Below, piece after piece: positions 1 through 8,400 of a stretch of 14,273 nt of DNA. The notes below the pieces were generated by a model, which saw nothing but the letters and a program-made list of their open reading frames with translations, had not been told where the DNA came from and searched no databases. How positions within the stretch are numbered: position 1 is the stretch's first letter; each line of letters starts with the position of its first letter. Source of the DNA: Flammeovirgaceae bacterium UBA2371 (lineage in GTDB: Bacteria; Bacteroidota; Bacteroidia; Cytophagales; Cyclobacteriaceae); assembly GCA_002345965.1 (NCBI GenBank), contig DDTF01000064.1:98131-112403 (forward strand), read 5' to 3'. Position numbers and translations under genes: made by a program.

Positions 1-831
1 TGTTTTTTCCGTGAGCATGTATCCACCAATGCCTATAATGCCTACCAGCGCCACCCCAAACAGGAAGCTTCCTGTGCTGGTAACAAAACTGGTGGTGGTC
101 AAACTGCTTTTTACATTTTGAAATATTCTCTCCACGCCTTTTTCAAATACCAAAGCCTCTTGTTTGGCTGCATTGAAACCCTTAATCACGCGGATGCCGC
201 CAAATGTTTGCGTAAGCCGGCCTGTCACCTCTGCGGTAATGGCCCCGCGCTCGCGGAAGATGGGGCGTATCCTGCCAAAAGCTTTCATGGAGATTACTCC
301 AAAAAGTGAAAGGGGAATGAGGGTAAATAAGGTGAGCTTCCAGCTGATGCTGATGAGGAAAACCAAACAAATGATGGCCATTAAAATACCGCCTATCAAC
401 TGGAGAAACCCGGTACCTACCAGGTTGCGCACACCTTCAACATCGGTCATTACGCGGCTCACCAGTTTTCCCGTTTGCTGGTTGTCAAAAAAACGGGTGG
501 GCAATCGCAGCAAATGCTTCTGCACATTGGCACGCAGTACGGAGATCAAATGCTGGGCCTCCACACTCAGTAACATGGTGAGTGCATAGGAGACCACCGC
601 AGAAATCAAGATAGATGCCGACACACCCACCAATATCAACTTCAGGTTGGAAAAGTCTCCTTTTCCAATTACATCATCGATAATGGGCTTTACCGAATAG
701 GGCAATACGATGGAGCTAGCCCTGCTGATAATAATCAGCACGAATCCCAACAACAATAATTTTCTTCTGGGCCATACGATGGTTTTGAAAACCTTGGCCA
801 TATTGATCTTTTTACCTTTCTTTTCTTTCAT
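1..831 (-). CDS. ABC exporter half-transporter, N-terminal membrane domain (partial)
   Basis: My translation of the reverse strand gives 277 codons without a stop from an ATG at 831 to the window edge. The product is the transmembrane domain of a type I ABC exporter (MsbA/LmrA-like), which uses ATP to move lipids or drugs across the inner membrane. Hydrophobic segments lie near residues 25-45, 63-88, 141-162, 164-182 and 248-272. The cytoplasmic stretch 109-139 carries the family signature RFFDNQQTGKLVSRVMTDVE, and GIRVIKGFNAAKQE (212-225) is the usual helix before the last membrane pair. Related proteins are about 580-600 residues, so the last membrane helix and the whole ATPase domain (Walker A, signature, Walker B) lie outside the window. 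A second in-frame ATG at 801 would remove ten residues, including a Lys-rich start. I see no good ribosome binding site or promoter upstream. The exact substrate cannot be told from this half. Confidence 0.9.
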   Translation of the reverse strand, partial: MKEKKGKKINMAKVFKTIVWPRRKLLLLGFVLIIISRASSIVLPYSVKPIIDDVIGKGDFSNLKLILVGVSASILISAVVSYALTMLLSVEAQHLISVLRANVQKHLLRLPTRFFDNQQTGKLVSRVMTDVEGVRNLVGTGFLQLIGGILMAIICLVFLISISWKLTLFTLIPLSLFGVISMKAFGRIRPIFRERGAITAEVTGRLTQTFGGIRVIKGFNAAKQEALVFEKGVERIFQNVKSSLTTTSFVTSTGSFLFGVALVGIIGIGGYMLTEKT

Positions 832-1036
832 TTCTAAGTAATGTGGCGTCCCTCTGGTGGAGCTCAGGGTGAGATGATACGAATGTGCAATTAACGGAAT
901 AATCGCTTACTGAGTTAGTCGAATTGGAAAAAGAAATATTGTAGGGAGCCCTCTATTTATCAAACAAAAAAAAATGACGATCTGACCAGAATTCGCTAAA
1001 CTGCGATTACTTTAAGTGAAAAAAATTAGTCTATTC

Positions 1037-2263
1037 ATGAAAACAACATTGGATTCAACAGCTATCAGAAGTCAATTTCCATCGCTTCAGCGCAAGCACA
1101 ATAACTTACCCATGGTTTACCTGGATGGCCCCGGAGGCACACAGGTTCCTGATAAGGTGATAGACGCCATCACGCATTATTACAAGACGAGCAACGCCAA
1201 CTCGCATGGCGCCTTCATCAGCGCCCATGAAACAGACAGCGTCATTTGGGCTGCCCGCGAAAACATGGCCTACCTGCTGGGCGCAGAGGGTCCCGAAAAC
1301 ATTTCCATTGGCCAGAACATGACCACCCTAAACTTTTCACTTGCCCGTGCGCTGTCCAAGGTTTTCAAACCGGGAGATGAAGTGCTCATCACCCAACTCG
1401 ATCACGAGGCCAACAGGGGTCCATGGCTTACGCTCAGAGAGGCGGGCATCAAAGTACGCGAAGTCAACCTGAAAAAAGATGGGACACTGGACTATGATGA
1501 CTTCAAAAACAAGATCAACGAAAACACACGCATGGTGGCCATGGGCATGTCGTCCAACGCGCTGGGCACTGTCAACGATTTTAAATTGGCGCGCGCCCTT
1601 ACCTATCAATACAATGCGTGGCTGCTGCTGGATGCCGTACACTATGCACCGCATTTCGCCATCGATGTGGCGGAGTTGGGCTGCGACTTCCTGTTGTGTT
1701 CGGCATACAAATTCTACGGACCGCATGTGGGCTTGTTGTACACCAAGCCAGGCATACTGGACAGGCTACCCACTGACCGTTTGAGAACAGCAGGACAGAT
1801 TGCACCTGAATCCATAGAGACCGGAACGTTGAACCATGCCGCTATTGCAGGTGTAAAAGCAGCTGTGGATTTTATTGCCAGCATCGGCAACGGCAAGGAT
1901 CAAAGGGAAAAAATTATCAGTGCTTTTGAAGCCATCAGTGTGCACGAGCACGGGCTTGCCAGCTACCTCTACAACGAGCTGAAAGGAATGCCCAACATCA
2001 CCCTGATGGGTCAGGACTTCTCCAGCAAGAAGCGTACACCCACCCTCTCTTTTACTTTGGAAGGAAAAACACCTTTGCAGGTATGCGACCAGTTGTCGAA
2101 GCAAAACATCTGTGCGTGGGATGGCCACTTCTATGCCATCCGTGCCATTGAAGCATTGGGGCTTTTAGAAAAAGGCGGTGTCACCCGCATTGGTATTTCT
2201 GCTTACAACACCAAAGAAGAGATGGACTTCACACTGGAGGCCATCAAAAAAATTGCCGGCTAG
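1037..2263 (+). CDS. Cysteine desulfurase-like PLP enzyme (class V aminotransferase fold, VC1184-type)
   Basis: This cytosolic pyridoxal-phosphate enzyme has 408 residues from ATG 1037; an in-frame GTG at 1016 would add seven (MKKISLF). I prefer the ATG because relatives begin shortly before the IRxxFP motif, although neither start has a clear ribosome binding site. Numbered from the ATG, it shows YLDGPGGTQVP (28-38), NMTTL (94-98), LDHEAN with the ring-stacking His123, SSNALGT (172-178), LDAVHYAPH with the PLP-nitrogen Asp199, and CSAYKFYGPH with the Schiff-base Lys225. These match the family described as probable PLP enzymes of the VC1184 subfamily, whose role is unknown. In SufS-type desulfurases the loop near the C-terminus ends in a catalytic Cys; the aligned residue in WDGHFYA (361-367) is Tyr366, so true desulfurase activity is doubtful. 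A Cys does occur seven residues earlier (Cys359). The gene ends exactly where the convergent GGT-like gene ends. It has no iron-sulfur-assembly neighbours. Confidence 0.9.
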   Translation: MKTTLDSTAIRSQFPSLQRKHNNLPMVYLDGPGGTQVPDKVIDAITHYYKTSNANSHGAFISAHETDSVIWAARENMAYLLGAEGPENISIGQNMTTLNFSLARALSKVFKPGDEVLITQLDHEANRGPWLTLREAGIKVREVNLKKDGTLDYDDFKNKINENTRMVAMGMSSNALGTVNDFKLARALTYQYNAWLLLDAVHYAPHFAIDVAELGCDFLLCSAYKFYGPHVGLLYTKPGILDRLPTDRLRTAGQIAPESIETGTLNHAAIAGVKAAVDFIASIGNGKDQREKIISAFEAISVHEHGLASYLYNELKGMPNITLMGQDFSSKKRTPTLSFTLEGKTPLQVCDQLSKQNICAWDGHFYAIRAIEALGLLEKGGVTRIGISAYNTKEEMDFTLEAIKKIAG

Positions 2264-3904
2264 TTATTTGGATGGCGCGCCTGCTGTTCCCTCCCAATCG
2301 GGATCAGCAGCGCCATACCATTTTTTCTCCTTCGCATCGTAATAGATGCCATGCACACGGCCGAAGCTCGCCTGGCGTTCTACTTCCTTTACAGGCAATG
2401 CCCAGCTTTTGAACTGACCGATGTCCTCCCGGGTCCACGTGCTTCCCAGGTGTGTTTCCACCAGCATGGAATCAGATGCGAATACCCTACCCGCTGCCAG
2501 TGCCTTGGGCAAATCCATTTTGCGGTCAATGAATCTGCTGATGGTTTGTACGATGGCCGTTGGTATCATGGCGCCCCCTGCGGCCCCCATCACCAGATAG
2601 GGCTGGTTGTCTTTGGTGACAATGAATGGCGAGATGTGCGAAGACGCGCGTTGTCCCGGAGCGATGTCACCAAGGTAGCCACCCATGGTAGTGGCGTATA
2701 AAAACCCGAGGCCTGGTGTAGCTACTTTGGATCCCATGTTGGGACCGAGTGATTGGGTAAGCGCAATGACGTTTCCGTTTTTATCGGCAGCTGAAAGATG
2801 GGTGGTGTGCCCGTCCATGGCCAGCCACGCGGGTATCGGTGCGGTATTCAGATAGGCGGCCTTAGGTAGCGTTTCTGCTGTAATCATATCTGCCAGCTTT
2901 TTAGCATAAGCTTTGTCGGTAAGTTGTGCAGCGTTTTCTTCTGAGGTCTGCGCATCACGGTCGTCATATGCCAGTTCATTGGCTTTGTAAAAGATCCTTC
3001 CCCACTCGGCTTCACTTACCTCATCCAACGGGAAGTTCTCCATGATCTGCAACATCTCTATGGTAATGGCGCCATAGGAAGGCATCCAGAGCCCGTGCAG
3101 CTGATGGCCCCGATAGTCACCGGATACAATCATCGATTTATTCACCGTATAGGAAGCAAGAGAAATGCTATCGAGGTAACCCCCGTTGGCTTTCATGTCG
3201 GCTACGATCTGGCGTGCGATGGCACCCTTGTAAAATACATCTGCACCTTCATCGCGGATGAGTCGCAAGGTATTGGCGAGGTCTTTCTGAATGTGACGTT
3301 GCCCTGCCTGATGGGTGGTATCTCCGCTGAGGAAATACTGCGAAGTGCCTTTGAATTGTCTGATGAATTTAATGGCACCAGACCTGCGCTCGGCTTCACC
3401 CGGCAGCACATCAAAACCCTCTTCGGCAAGGCGGATGGCTGGAGCCATCACGTCTGCGATCGGCAGTGAACCTTGTTCATCCAGCAATGTGATCAGTCCT
3501 TTTACTACGCCCGGTACACCGATGGTAGGATATCCATTGTATGCTTTTGTAGCCGTTGCCTGATTGTAATCGAGCGGTGCCTGTGTAGTGGCATCGTATC
3601 CATTTACATCACCTTTGGAAGTTCTTACAATGGCCTGCAGTCTTCCACCGAGTCCGCTCATGGTAGGTTCTACCACAGCCAGTGCAAAGGCCGCAGCCAC
3701 GGCTGCATCGATGGCATTGCCGCCTTTTTTCAACATTTCTACGCCAGCTGCTGTAGCCAGCGGATGCGCTGTTACCACCATTCCATTGGGGGAAATGGCA
3801 TACTGTGCGTTGGGTGAAGATTGATTTTCTGATTGCTTCGGCTGGCATGCATTCAGCAGCAACAAGACAAAAAGCAGTGAAGAGGAAAGGCTGAGTTTAT
3901 TCAT
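2264..3904 (-). CDS. Gamma-glutamyltransferase-like Ntn hydrolase, predicted lipoprotein
   Basis: From ATG 3904 the protein has 546 residues and starts with a lipoprotein signal peptide (MNKLSLSSSLLFVLLLLNAC, lipid-modified Cys20). An upstream in-frame ATG at 4012 would add 36 residues and bury that signal, so I chose 3904. The family makes a proenzyme that cuts itself before a Thr to give large and small subunits. Here the cut would precede Thr367 in HTTHLSAADKNGN, leaving a 180-residue small subunit. Conserved small-subunit motifs include RASSHISPF (equivalent to SSMSPT) and MGAAGGAMIPT (equivalent to GSPGGSRII). Two substrate-binding sites differ from classical GGT. The large-subunit motif DFREMAP is DATTQAP here (104-110), so the carboxylate-binding Arg is Thr106. 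NNQMDDF is replaced by ATTMGGY, so the amino-binding Asp is Gly409. GGGGF is also altered, to GGRLQ (86-90). A membrane-anchored, periplasm-facing amidase or acylase with another substrate is likely; glutathione breakdown is uncertain. Confidence 0.88.
   Translation of the reverse strand: MNKLSLSSSLLFVLLLLNACQPKQSENQSSPNAQYAISPNGMVVTAHPLATAAGVEMLKKGGNAIDAAVAAAFALAVVEPTMSGLGGRLQAIVRTSKGDVNGYDATTQAPLDYNQATATKAYNGYPTIGVPGVVKGLITLLDEQGSLPIADVMAPAIRLAEEGFDVLPGEAERRSGAIKFIRQFKGTSQYFLSGDTTHQAGQRHIQKDLANTLRLIRDEGADVFYKGAIARQIVADMKANGGYLDSISLASYTVNKSMIVSGDYRGHQLHGLWMPSYGAITIEMLQIMENFPLDEVSEAEWGRIFYKANELAYDDRDAQTSEENAAQLTDKAYAKKLADMITAETLPKAAYLNTAPIPAWLAMDGHTTHLSAADKNGNVIALTQSLGPNMGSKVATPGLGFLYATTMGGYLGDIAPGQRASSHISPFIVTKDNQPYLVMGAAGGAMIPTAIVQTISRFIDRKMDLPKALAAGRVFASDSMLVETHLGSTWTREDIGQFKSWALPVKEVERQASFGRVHGIYYDAKEKKWYGAADPDWEGTAGAPSK
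2272..2326 (+). terminator. Candidate intrinsic terminator inside the convergent gene
   Basis: Eight bases after the stop of the PLP enzyme gene a hairpin can form: ATGGCG (2272-2277) pairs with CGCCAT (2311-2316), CTGCTG (2281-2286) with CAGCAG (2305-2310), and TCCC (2292-2295) with GGGA (2300-2303), with a three-base bulge at 2278-2280. Six T residues follow at 2321-2326, four bases after the stem. The whole element lies in the last codons of the minus-strand GGT-like gene, where the T run encodes two lysines. It is the only terminator-like structure I see for the plus-strand gene. The bulge and the gap before the T tract weaken the call. Confidence 0.4.
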
Positions 3905-4032
3905 ATGACTAAGATAATACATCATGAAGAAGTTTCTCCTCATCCATTTTATAAACGGAAAATCATCCCGCCAAAAGGGTATGACAGAGGATGACCATTC
4001 CCTGTAATCCATTGCCCAGCATTCGATAATTG

Positions 4033-4040
4033 CAAAATTA
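4033..4040 (-). promoter_or_regulatory. Candidate -7 promoter box for the GGT-like gene
   Basis: Read on the minus strand, this is TAATTTTG, a full match to the Bacteroidota -7 consensus TAnnTTTG. The -33 region is weak: the best match is TTAG at 4066-4063, 22 bases away. Transcription would begin near 4027, giving an untranslated leader of about 120 bases before ATG 3904, or about 15 bases before the alternative ATG 4012. The region is AT-rich, so chance matches are possible. Confidence 0.35.
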
Positions 4041-4041
4041 A

Positions 4042-4071
4042 TTGCGAAATAAAAACTCTTAACTAACTTCG
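4042..4071 (+). promoter_or_regulatory. Candidate promoter for the Lys/Ala-rich protein gene
   Basis: TTG at 4042-4044 is followed after 19 bases by TAACTTCG at 4064-4071, which differs in one base from the Bacteroidota -7 consensus TAnnTTTG. The spacing fits the -33/-7 pattern of this phylum. Transcription would start near 4077, leaving a leader of about 48 A-rich bases before ATG 4125 with no Shine-Dalgarno sequence. The box begins one base beyond the opposing minus-strand -7 box, so the two divergent promoters would compete for the same DNA. Confidence 0.4.
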
Positions 4072-4124
4072 CACTGAATATGGAATTTGTTTTCCATCAT
4101 TAAACAAACCACAACAGTTAACAA

Positions 4125-4433
4125 ATGGCAAAAAAAGCAAAAAAGACTGCAAAAAAATCTAAGGCAAAAGCCAAGAAGGCAGTTAAAAAATCAGCAAAGA
4201 AAAAAGTAGCTAAGAAGGCAACTAAGAAAGCTACTAAGAAAAAGGCAGCTAAGAAGCCTGCGAAAAAAGCAGCGAAAAAAGCTACCAAAAAAGCAGCTAA
4301 GAAGGCTACCAAAAAGGCAGCGAAAAAATCTTCTGGAAAGAAGAGAAGCGCTCCTAAGAAAAAGAAGGCAGCCGCTCCTGCTCCTGCAGCACCTGCAGCA
4401 GACATGAACCAAGGTGGAATGGGAATGATGTAA
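4125..4433 (+). CDS. Lys/Ala-rich histone H1-like DNA-binding protein
   Basis: This 102-residue protein contains 42 Lys and 30 Ala, one Arg and a single acidic residue. Residues 1-81 are a chain of KKA[AT]-type tetrads like the C-terminal tail of histone H1 and bacterial histone H1-like proteins. Residues 82-93 are an Ala/Pro linker, and the protein ends in a Met/Gly-rich tail (MNQGGMGMM). There is no globular domain, signal peptide or membrane segment. By analogy with H1-like proteins it probably binds DNA (or RNA) through charge and helps compact the nucleoid; that role is inferred from composition only. It is a single-gene unit, with a candidate promoter at 4042-4071 and a strong terminator 17 bases after the stop. 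The start follows an A-rich leader and is the first ATG in frame. The Phe/Leu-rich reading frames on the opposite strand are mirror images of its AAG/GCN codons and are not genes. Confidence 0.85.
   Translation: MAKKAKKTAKKSKAKAKKAVKKSAKKKVAKKATKKATKKKAAKKPAKKAAKKATKKAAKKATKKAAKKSSGKKRSAPKKKKAAAPAPAAPAADMNQGGMGMM
4209..4328 (+). repeat. 12-bp periodic coding repeat (KKA[AT] tetrads)
   Basis: Residues 29-68 of the Lys/Ala-rich protein are imperfect tandem four-residue units (KKAT, KKAA, KKPA), which gives a loose 12-base period in the DNA made of AAR-AAR-GCN-RCN codons. Copy number in such tracts can change by slippage or recombination. Confidence 0.7.
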
Positions 4434-4450
4434 TTCCTTGTTACACGATC

Positions 4451-4485
4451 AAAAAAAGCGGAAAGCATTACTTTCCGCTTTTTTT
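4451..4485. terminator. Bidirectional intrinsic terminator
   Basis: AAAAAAAGCGGAAAG (4451-4465) and its exact reverse complement (4471-4485) flank a five-base loop, CATTA. The GC-containing part of the stem is followed by seven T residues on either strand, so the element can stop transcription both from the Lys/Ala-rich gene (plus, stop at 4433) and from the PorP/SprF gene (minus, stop at 4510). It fills most of the 76-bp convergent gap. Confidence 0.9.
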
Positions 4486-4509
4486 ATGCCCGTCCTCCAA
4501 GCGGTAGTA

Positions 4510-5430
4510 TTACCAATAAGAAGGGCAAGGTAATCCCTGGTGCAACCTGCTGATCTTAATGCGGTAGTTGATCATGATTTCATGAGAGCCATTGGAAAAC
4601 TGATTGAGTTCTGAGGTGGTGAAATCATAGGCATAGCCCACATGAAAGTTCTCATTGATTTGTAGTTCAAAAAGGCCTACAATTCCTTCGTTGAGCCTGT
4701 AGGAAACACCCAGTCCTACACTTTCCTGAAACACTAAGGTAGCGTTGACATCAAAGCTCAAGGGTGCCTCTTCCTGTACCCGGATCAGGGCAGAAGGTAT
4801 CAACTTTACATTGTGCTGGAGGTCTTTACTGAAACCAGCGATCAGGTAATAATACCTGAGTTGCTTGGAAAGACTTCCATTGCCTTCTACATCAAACAAA
4901 CTGTTATTGATGATCTGGGGTACTGAAAACCCAATGTAAAATTCCTTCTGGTGATAGAATGCACCTGCACCAATATTGGGGTTGAATTTGGTAAGGGATC
5001 CACTTAGGTTGGGGTCTGCCTGGTTCTTCAGGTTTAACTTGGTGTAGTCACTTCTTATGTTGTTGAATCCACCTTGCAGGCCCATAGAAAGTGTACCTAC
5101 CCTCGATACTTTTATCTTGTAAGAATATACGCCATAGAAGGAAAGGTCATTGTGAATTCCTATTTGGTCATTGGCAATAATAAAACCCAGCCCCATTTTG
5201 GTATTTAAAAATCCAGAATGAGCAGTAGCTGTCATGGTCTTGGGGGCTCCCGGTAAATTGACCCACTGATTGCGGTAAATGCCGGTAGCACTCAATTGGA
5301 CCTGAGTACCTGCGTACGCAGGATTAACCAGTAATGGGTCGAACATATAGAGCGATTGCACCGGACGTTGTTGTGCGGGGCACACCAAGTATGTCATTAA
5401 ACACAACCCTATAAAAATGCCTCGCATCAT
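4510..5430 (-). CDS. PorP/SprF family type IX secretion outer-membrane protein
   Basis: This 306-residue protein begins with a signal peptide (MMRGIFIGLCLMTYLVCPAQ) and then the family hallmark SLYMFDPLLVNPAYAG (26-41), followed by RNQWVNLPGAPKT (53-65). The body alternates short beta strands, as in an outer-membrane barrel, and the C-terminal part has the usual VGYAYDFTTSELNQFSNGSH stretch. PorP/SprF proteins work with the T9SS and are typically encoded directly after large surface proteins carrying type B sorting domains; SprF is needed for surface delivery of SprB. Here the start overlaps the stop of the giant gene (ATGATG at 5430-5425), so the first ATG overlaps by four bases and the second by one. 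Translational coupling and co-transcription are therefore likely. I chose the first ATG, but the second is equally possible. The neighbouring giant protein is the obvious candidate client. Confidence 0.93.
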   Translation of the reverse strand: MMRGIFIGLCLMTYLVCPAQQRPVQSLYMFDPLLVNPAYAGTQVQLSATGIYRNQWVNLPGAPKTMTATAHSGFLNTKMGLGFIIANDQIGIHNDLSFYGVYSYKIKVSRVGTLSMGLQGGFNNIRSDYTKLNLKNQADPNLSGSLTKFNPNIGAGAFYHQKEFYIGFSVPQIINNSLFDVEGNGSLSKQLRYYYLIAGFSKDLQHNVKLIPSALIRVQEEAPLSFDVNATLVFQESVGLGVSYRLNEGIVGLFELQINENFHVGYAYDFTTSELNQFSNGSHEIMINYRIKISRLHQGLPCPSYW

Positions 5431-8400
5431 CTGTCCAGTTCTAAGTATCCTGCAACTGGTTTGGAACCATCGCGCTTATCAATAATATAGTAGTAAGTGC
5501 CTGCCGGCAGTTCTTTTCCCTGAAGGTACACACCGCTCAAACCTATACCGGAGAAAGCAATATCCGCATTGTTGTACCCATCGGCTTCATATACCTTAAT
5601 ACCGTTTCGGTTAAATATCTTAACGTTATTGTTGGGGAACAACGAGATACAATCTACAATGAAGGTATCATTATTACCATCACTGTTGCTTGACACTCCG
5701 TTGTAAGGACTAATCTCCGTTTTCACTTCTGCAACACCTTCATTGGTACACCCTTCAAAAGTAATGGCGTTGGCCTGGTAAGTTCCGGGGAAGAGATCAT
5801 ACAAGGCAGATCCATTTCCTACCGGTTGATTGCTGGCCAAATCTATCCACTGAACATCTTCAATTACGATAGCATCTCCATCGGCATTCGTCAACGAAAG
5901 AATCACCGATCCATTTCCTTTTGGCCTTCCAGTATCGATACAGAATGAAGGAGTGGTTTCGATAACAAACTCAGGTATACGTCTTGCGTCTGCTACAGCT
6001 GTTGTAGCAGGATTGGAAATACAACCTGTAATGATATCCCTGGCGGTCACCGTATAGTTACCGATATCCAGGTCCTGATAATTGACTCCGTCAAAGTTGG
6101 ACGAGCCTGTAACGGATGAACCATCGTACCAGCTGAAATCGTATCCAATGAATGTCCCACCTACGTTAGCTTCCACCCATCCGTTAGGTACGAGACAATT
6201 GGTTCTGTCTCTTACAGTGACTGCAGTAGGCACAGGAGGAAGCACTGACTGATCTACGATTAGTCCAGCCAAATCTCCAAAACAACCTGTGATCTTATTG
6301 GTGGCGCGCACTACGTAATCCCCGGCTCCTCTGGCGATCAATTTGTTGATGGTGCTGAGCACCGCGCCAGGAGGAGAAGCTACGGCAGTACCTGAATACC
6401 AGGAGAAGGTGTAACCCCCTACTTTACCGCCATCTGCAGTTGCCGATAACTGTCCGTTGGCGATGGCTGGATCGCAATTGGTGAGCGGATTATCCAAAAC
6501 AATAGACACAACAGGAGACACACGCTGATCCAAAACTTCTTGCGTAGCTACTGCAAAACATCCGGTGTTGTTGTCTGTAACACGCACGGTGTAAAAACCT
6601 TCTGCTAAAGCATTCTCCGCAAAGTTGGTAGCAAATCCAGGCACAAAGGCCATGTTGGGTACATCCGGAGGATTAGTCAAATTGGGTGAACTGCCAAAAT
6701 ATAAATCAGCCGTATAATCTGCAGGGAAAGGATAAGAAGGACTAATGTCAATTACCCTTGCCAGTACCAGGCCATCCTGACCTACGCAAAGGGTACGGCC
6801 CTGTCCACCTAAAGAGATTACCGGTGTAAACTGAGGCGACTCATCCGGAACGATGAACAAAGCTTGTGAGGCACATCCTGTACTGGTACGCAGCACCTCC
6901 ACGGAATAATTTCCTTTTTGCTGACCGGTAATGGTAGAGGTGGCTGCTATGGAAGGACCTGTTGCATCCAGGGAGTTGTACCAGTTGAACAGGTAATCCG
7001 GATCTGCGTCTGTCTGTCCGTCTGCGGTAGATGCCAATGCTGCTGTACCTGTAATTGCGTCACAGCTGATCTGCCTTGCTGTCTGCACGATTTTTACATC
7101 AGGGTACACAATCATGTCCTCATTGATCACAATTTCCTTAGGGCCCGATTCACATAGGGTAGAGCCATCCTGCAGCGTCACATAATATTTGCCGGGCAGC
7201 AAGGTGGTGATGTTGTGATTGACCTCTCCCACTATCAGATTAGACAAATCACCCTGATACCATTTGTAATCGAAATTGGTATCCAGGTTATCAGGAGGGT
7301 CGTTATAGAAGGTTATACCTCCAATACCAATGCGGGTGACTGCCGCGCTACCACTCGCCAAACAATCCAGCGGATCAACAGCATTCAAGTCAATGATATT
7401 GGGCAAACTTATGTTAAGATTTTTCTCAACAACGAGGCTAGAGGTAAATTGACAGCCTGTAGCCGATGTATTTTGAATGGTAAGTATATAATTGCCATCA
7501 CCTGCATCGCCCAACTGGCTGGAGTTATTGGTGTTGGCAACGGTGGTAGAGGGTGGCAAAGCTCCACCATTGAAAGACCATGTAAATGAATAATTATCGC
7601 TATTCAAACCGCTCTGCTCAGAAGCATTGGCTACTACCACACCATTTGGATTAACAGGATCACAACTTGAGTTGGGCTGATAAGCCAGTTGTATACGAGG
7701 GTCAAGGTGCTTGTCCAAAATATCTACTTTGAATGGTGCTGTAGCACAACCAGAACCAGGAGCAGCGCCAGGATTTTTGGTGGCCACCACATAATAGGCA
7801 TCTGCACCAATAGCGGGATAGTTACCGGTATTTAGGGAAGCAGTGACTACTCCCAATGCCGGACTTGCAGGACTGCTTCTAAACCATTCGTAACTATAAT
7901 TGCCAACACCTCCTGAACTCAAAGCGGTAACCGTGATGCTGCCATCAGGGAAGCATATTAACTGATCCGTCTTAGATACCGTTACCACATCCAGTGGCTG
8001 AGGGTTGCTTTGTAATGCGATTACTCCATCAGAAAAACATGATGTATTGAAGTTGGTTACCCTTATCGAATAATTTCCGGGGCCAATCAAATCAGTGCCT
8101 GGTGTTGTATATGGACTTGCTGTATTGTTGGAAGGAGAATTGGAAGCAAAGAAAGCTCCACCTGCACCATCCGGATCGTTGGTCCATACGAAATTATATC
8201 CGGCACCAAATCCAGGACCACTGGCCGTACTTGCCGTCACTGTTATTTGACCGTCAAAATTACCATCACAAGCCGTATTGGATATTTGACTCAAGCTTAT
8301 ACTCGGTGTGATTCTCTTGTTCAAAACTTCGAAGGATACAGGTGCTGTAAAGCAGCCTGAGCCTGTCACACCCGGGGTCGCTGGCATGGCCGATGCTTGA

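Noticed and set aside
164..589. 141-codon plus-strand frame in the ABC transporter region
   Set aside because: The minus-strand frame across 1-831 gives an unmistakable ABC exporter membrane domain, so this is a shadow.
832..1015. Possible divergent promoters between the ABC exporter and the PLP enzyme
   Set aside because: I found no TAnnTTTG box with a properly spaced -33 element on either strand, only partial AT-rich matches, so I do not call one.
2230..2263. T-rich run on the minus strand after the GGT-like stop as a terminator for that gene
   Set aside because: Seven T residues are present, but the only nearby symmetry is the six-base palindrome GCCGGC, which has no loop and cannot form a hairpin stem.
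4118..4468. Phe/Ala/Leu-rich minus-strand frame resembling a membrane protein
   Set aside because: It is the mirror of the AAG/GCN codons of the Lys/Ala-rich gene and runs through the terminator. The composition comes from the opposite strand.
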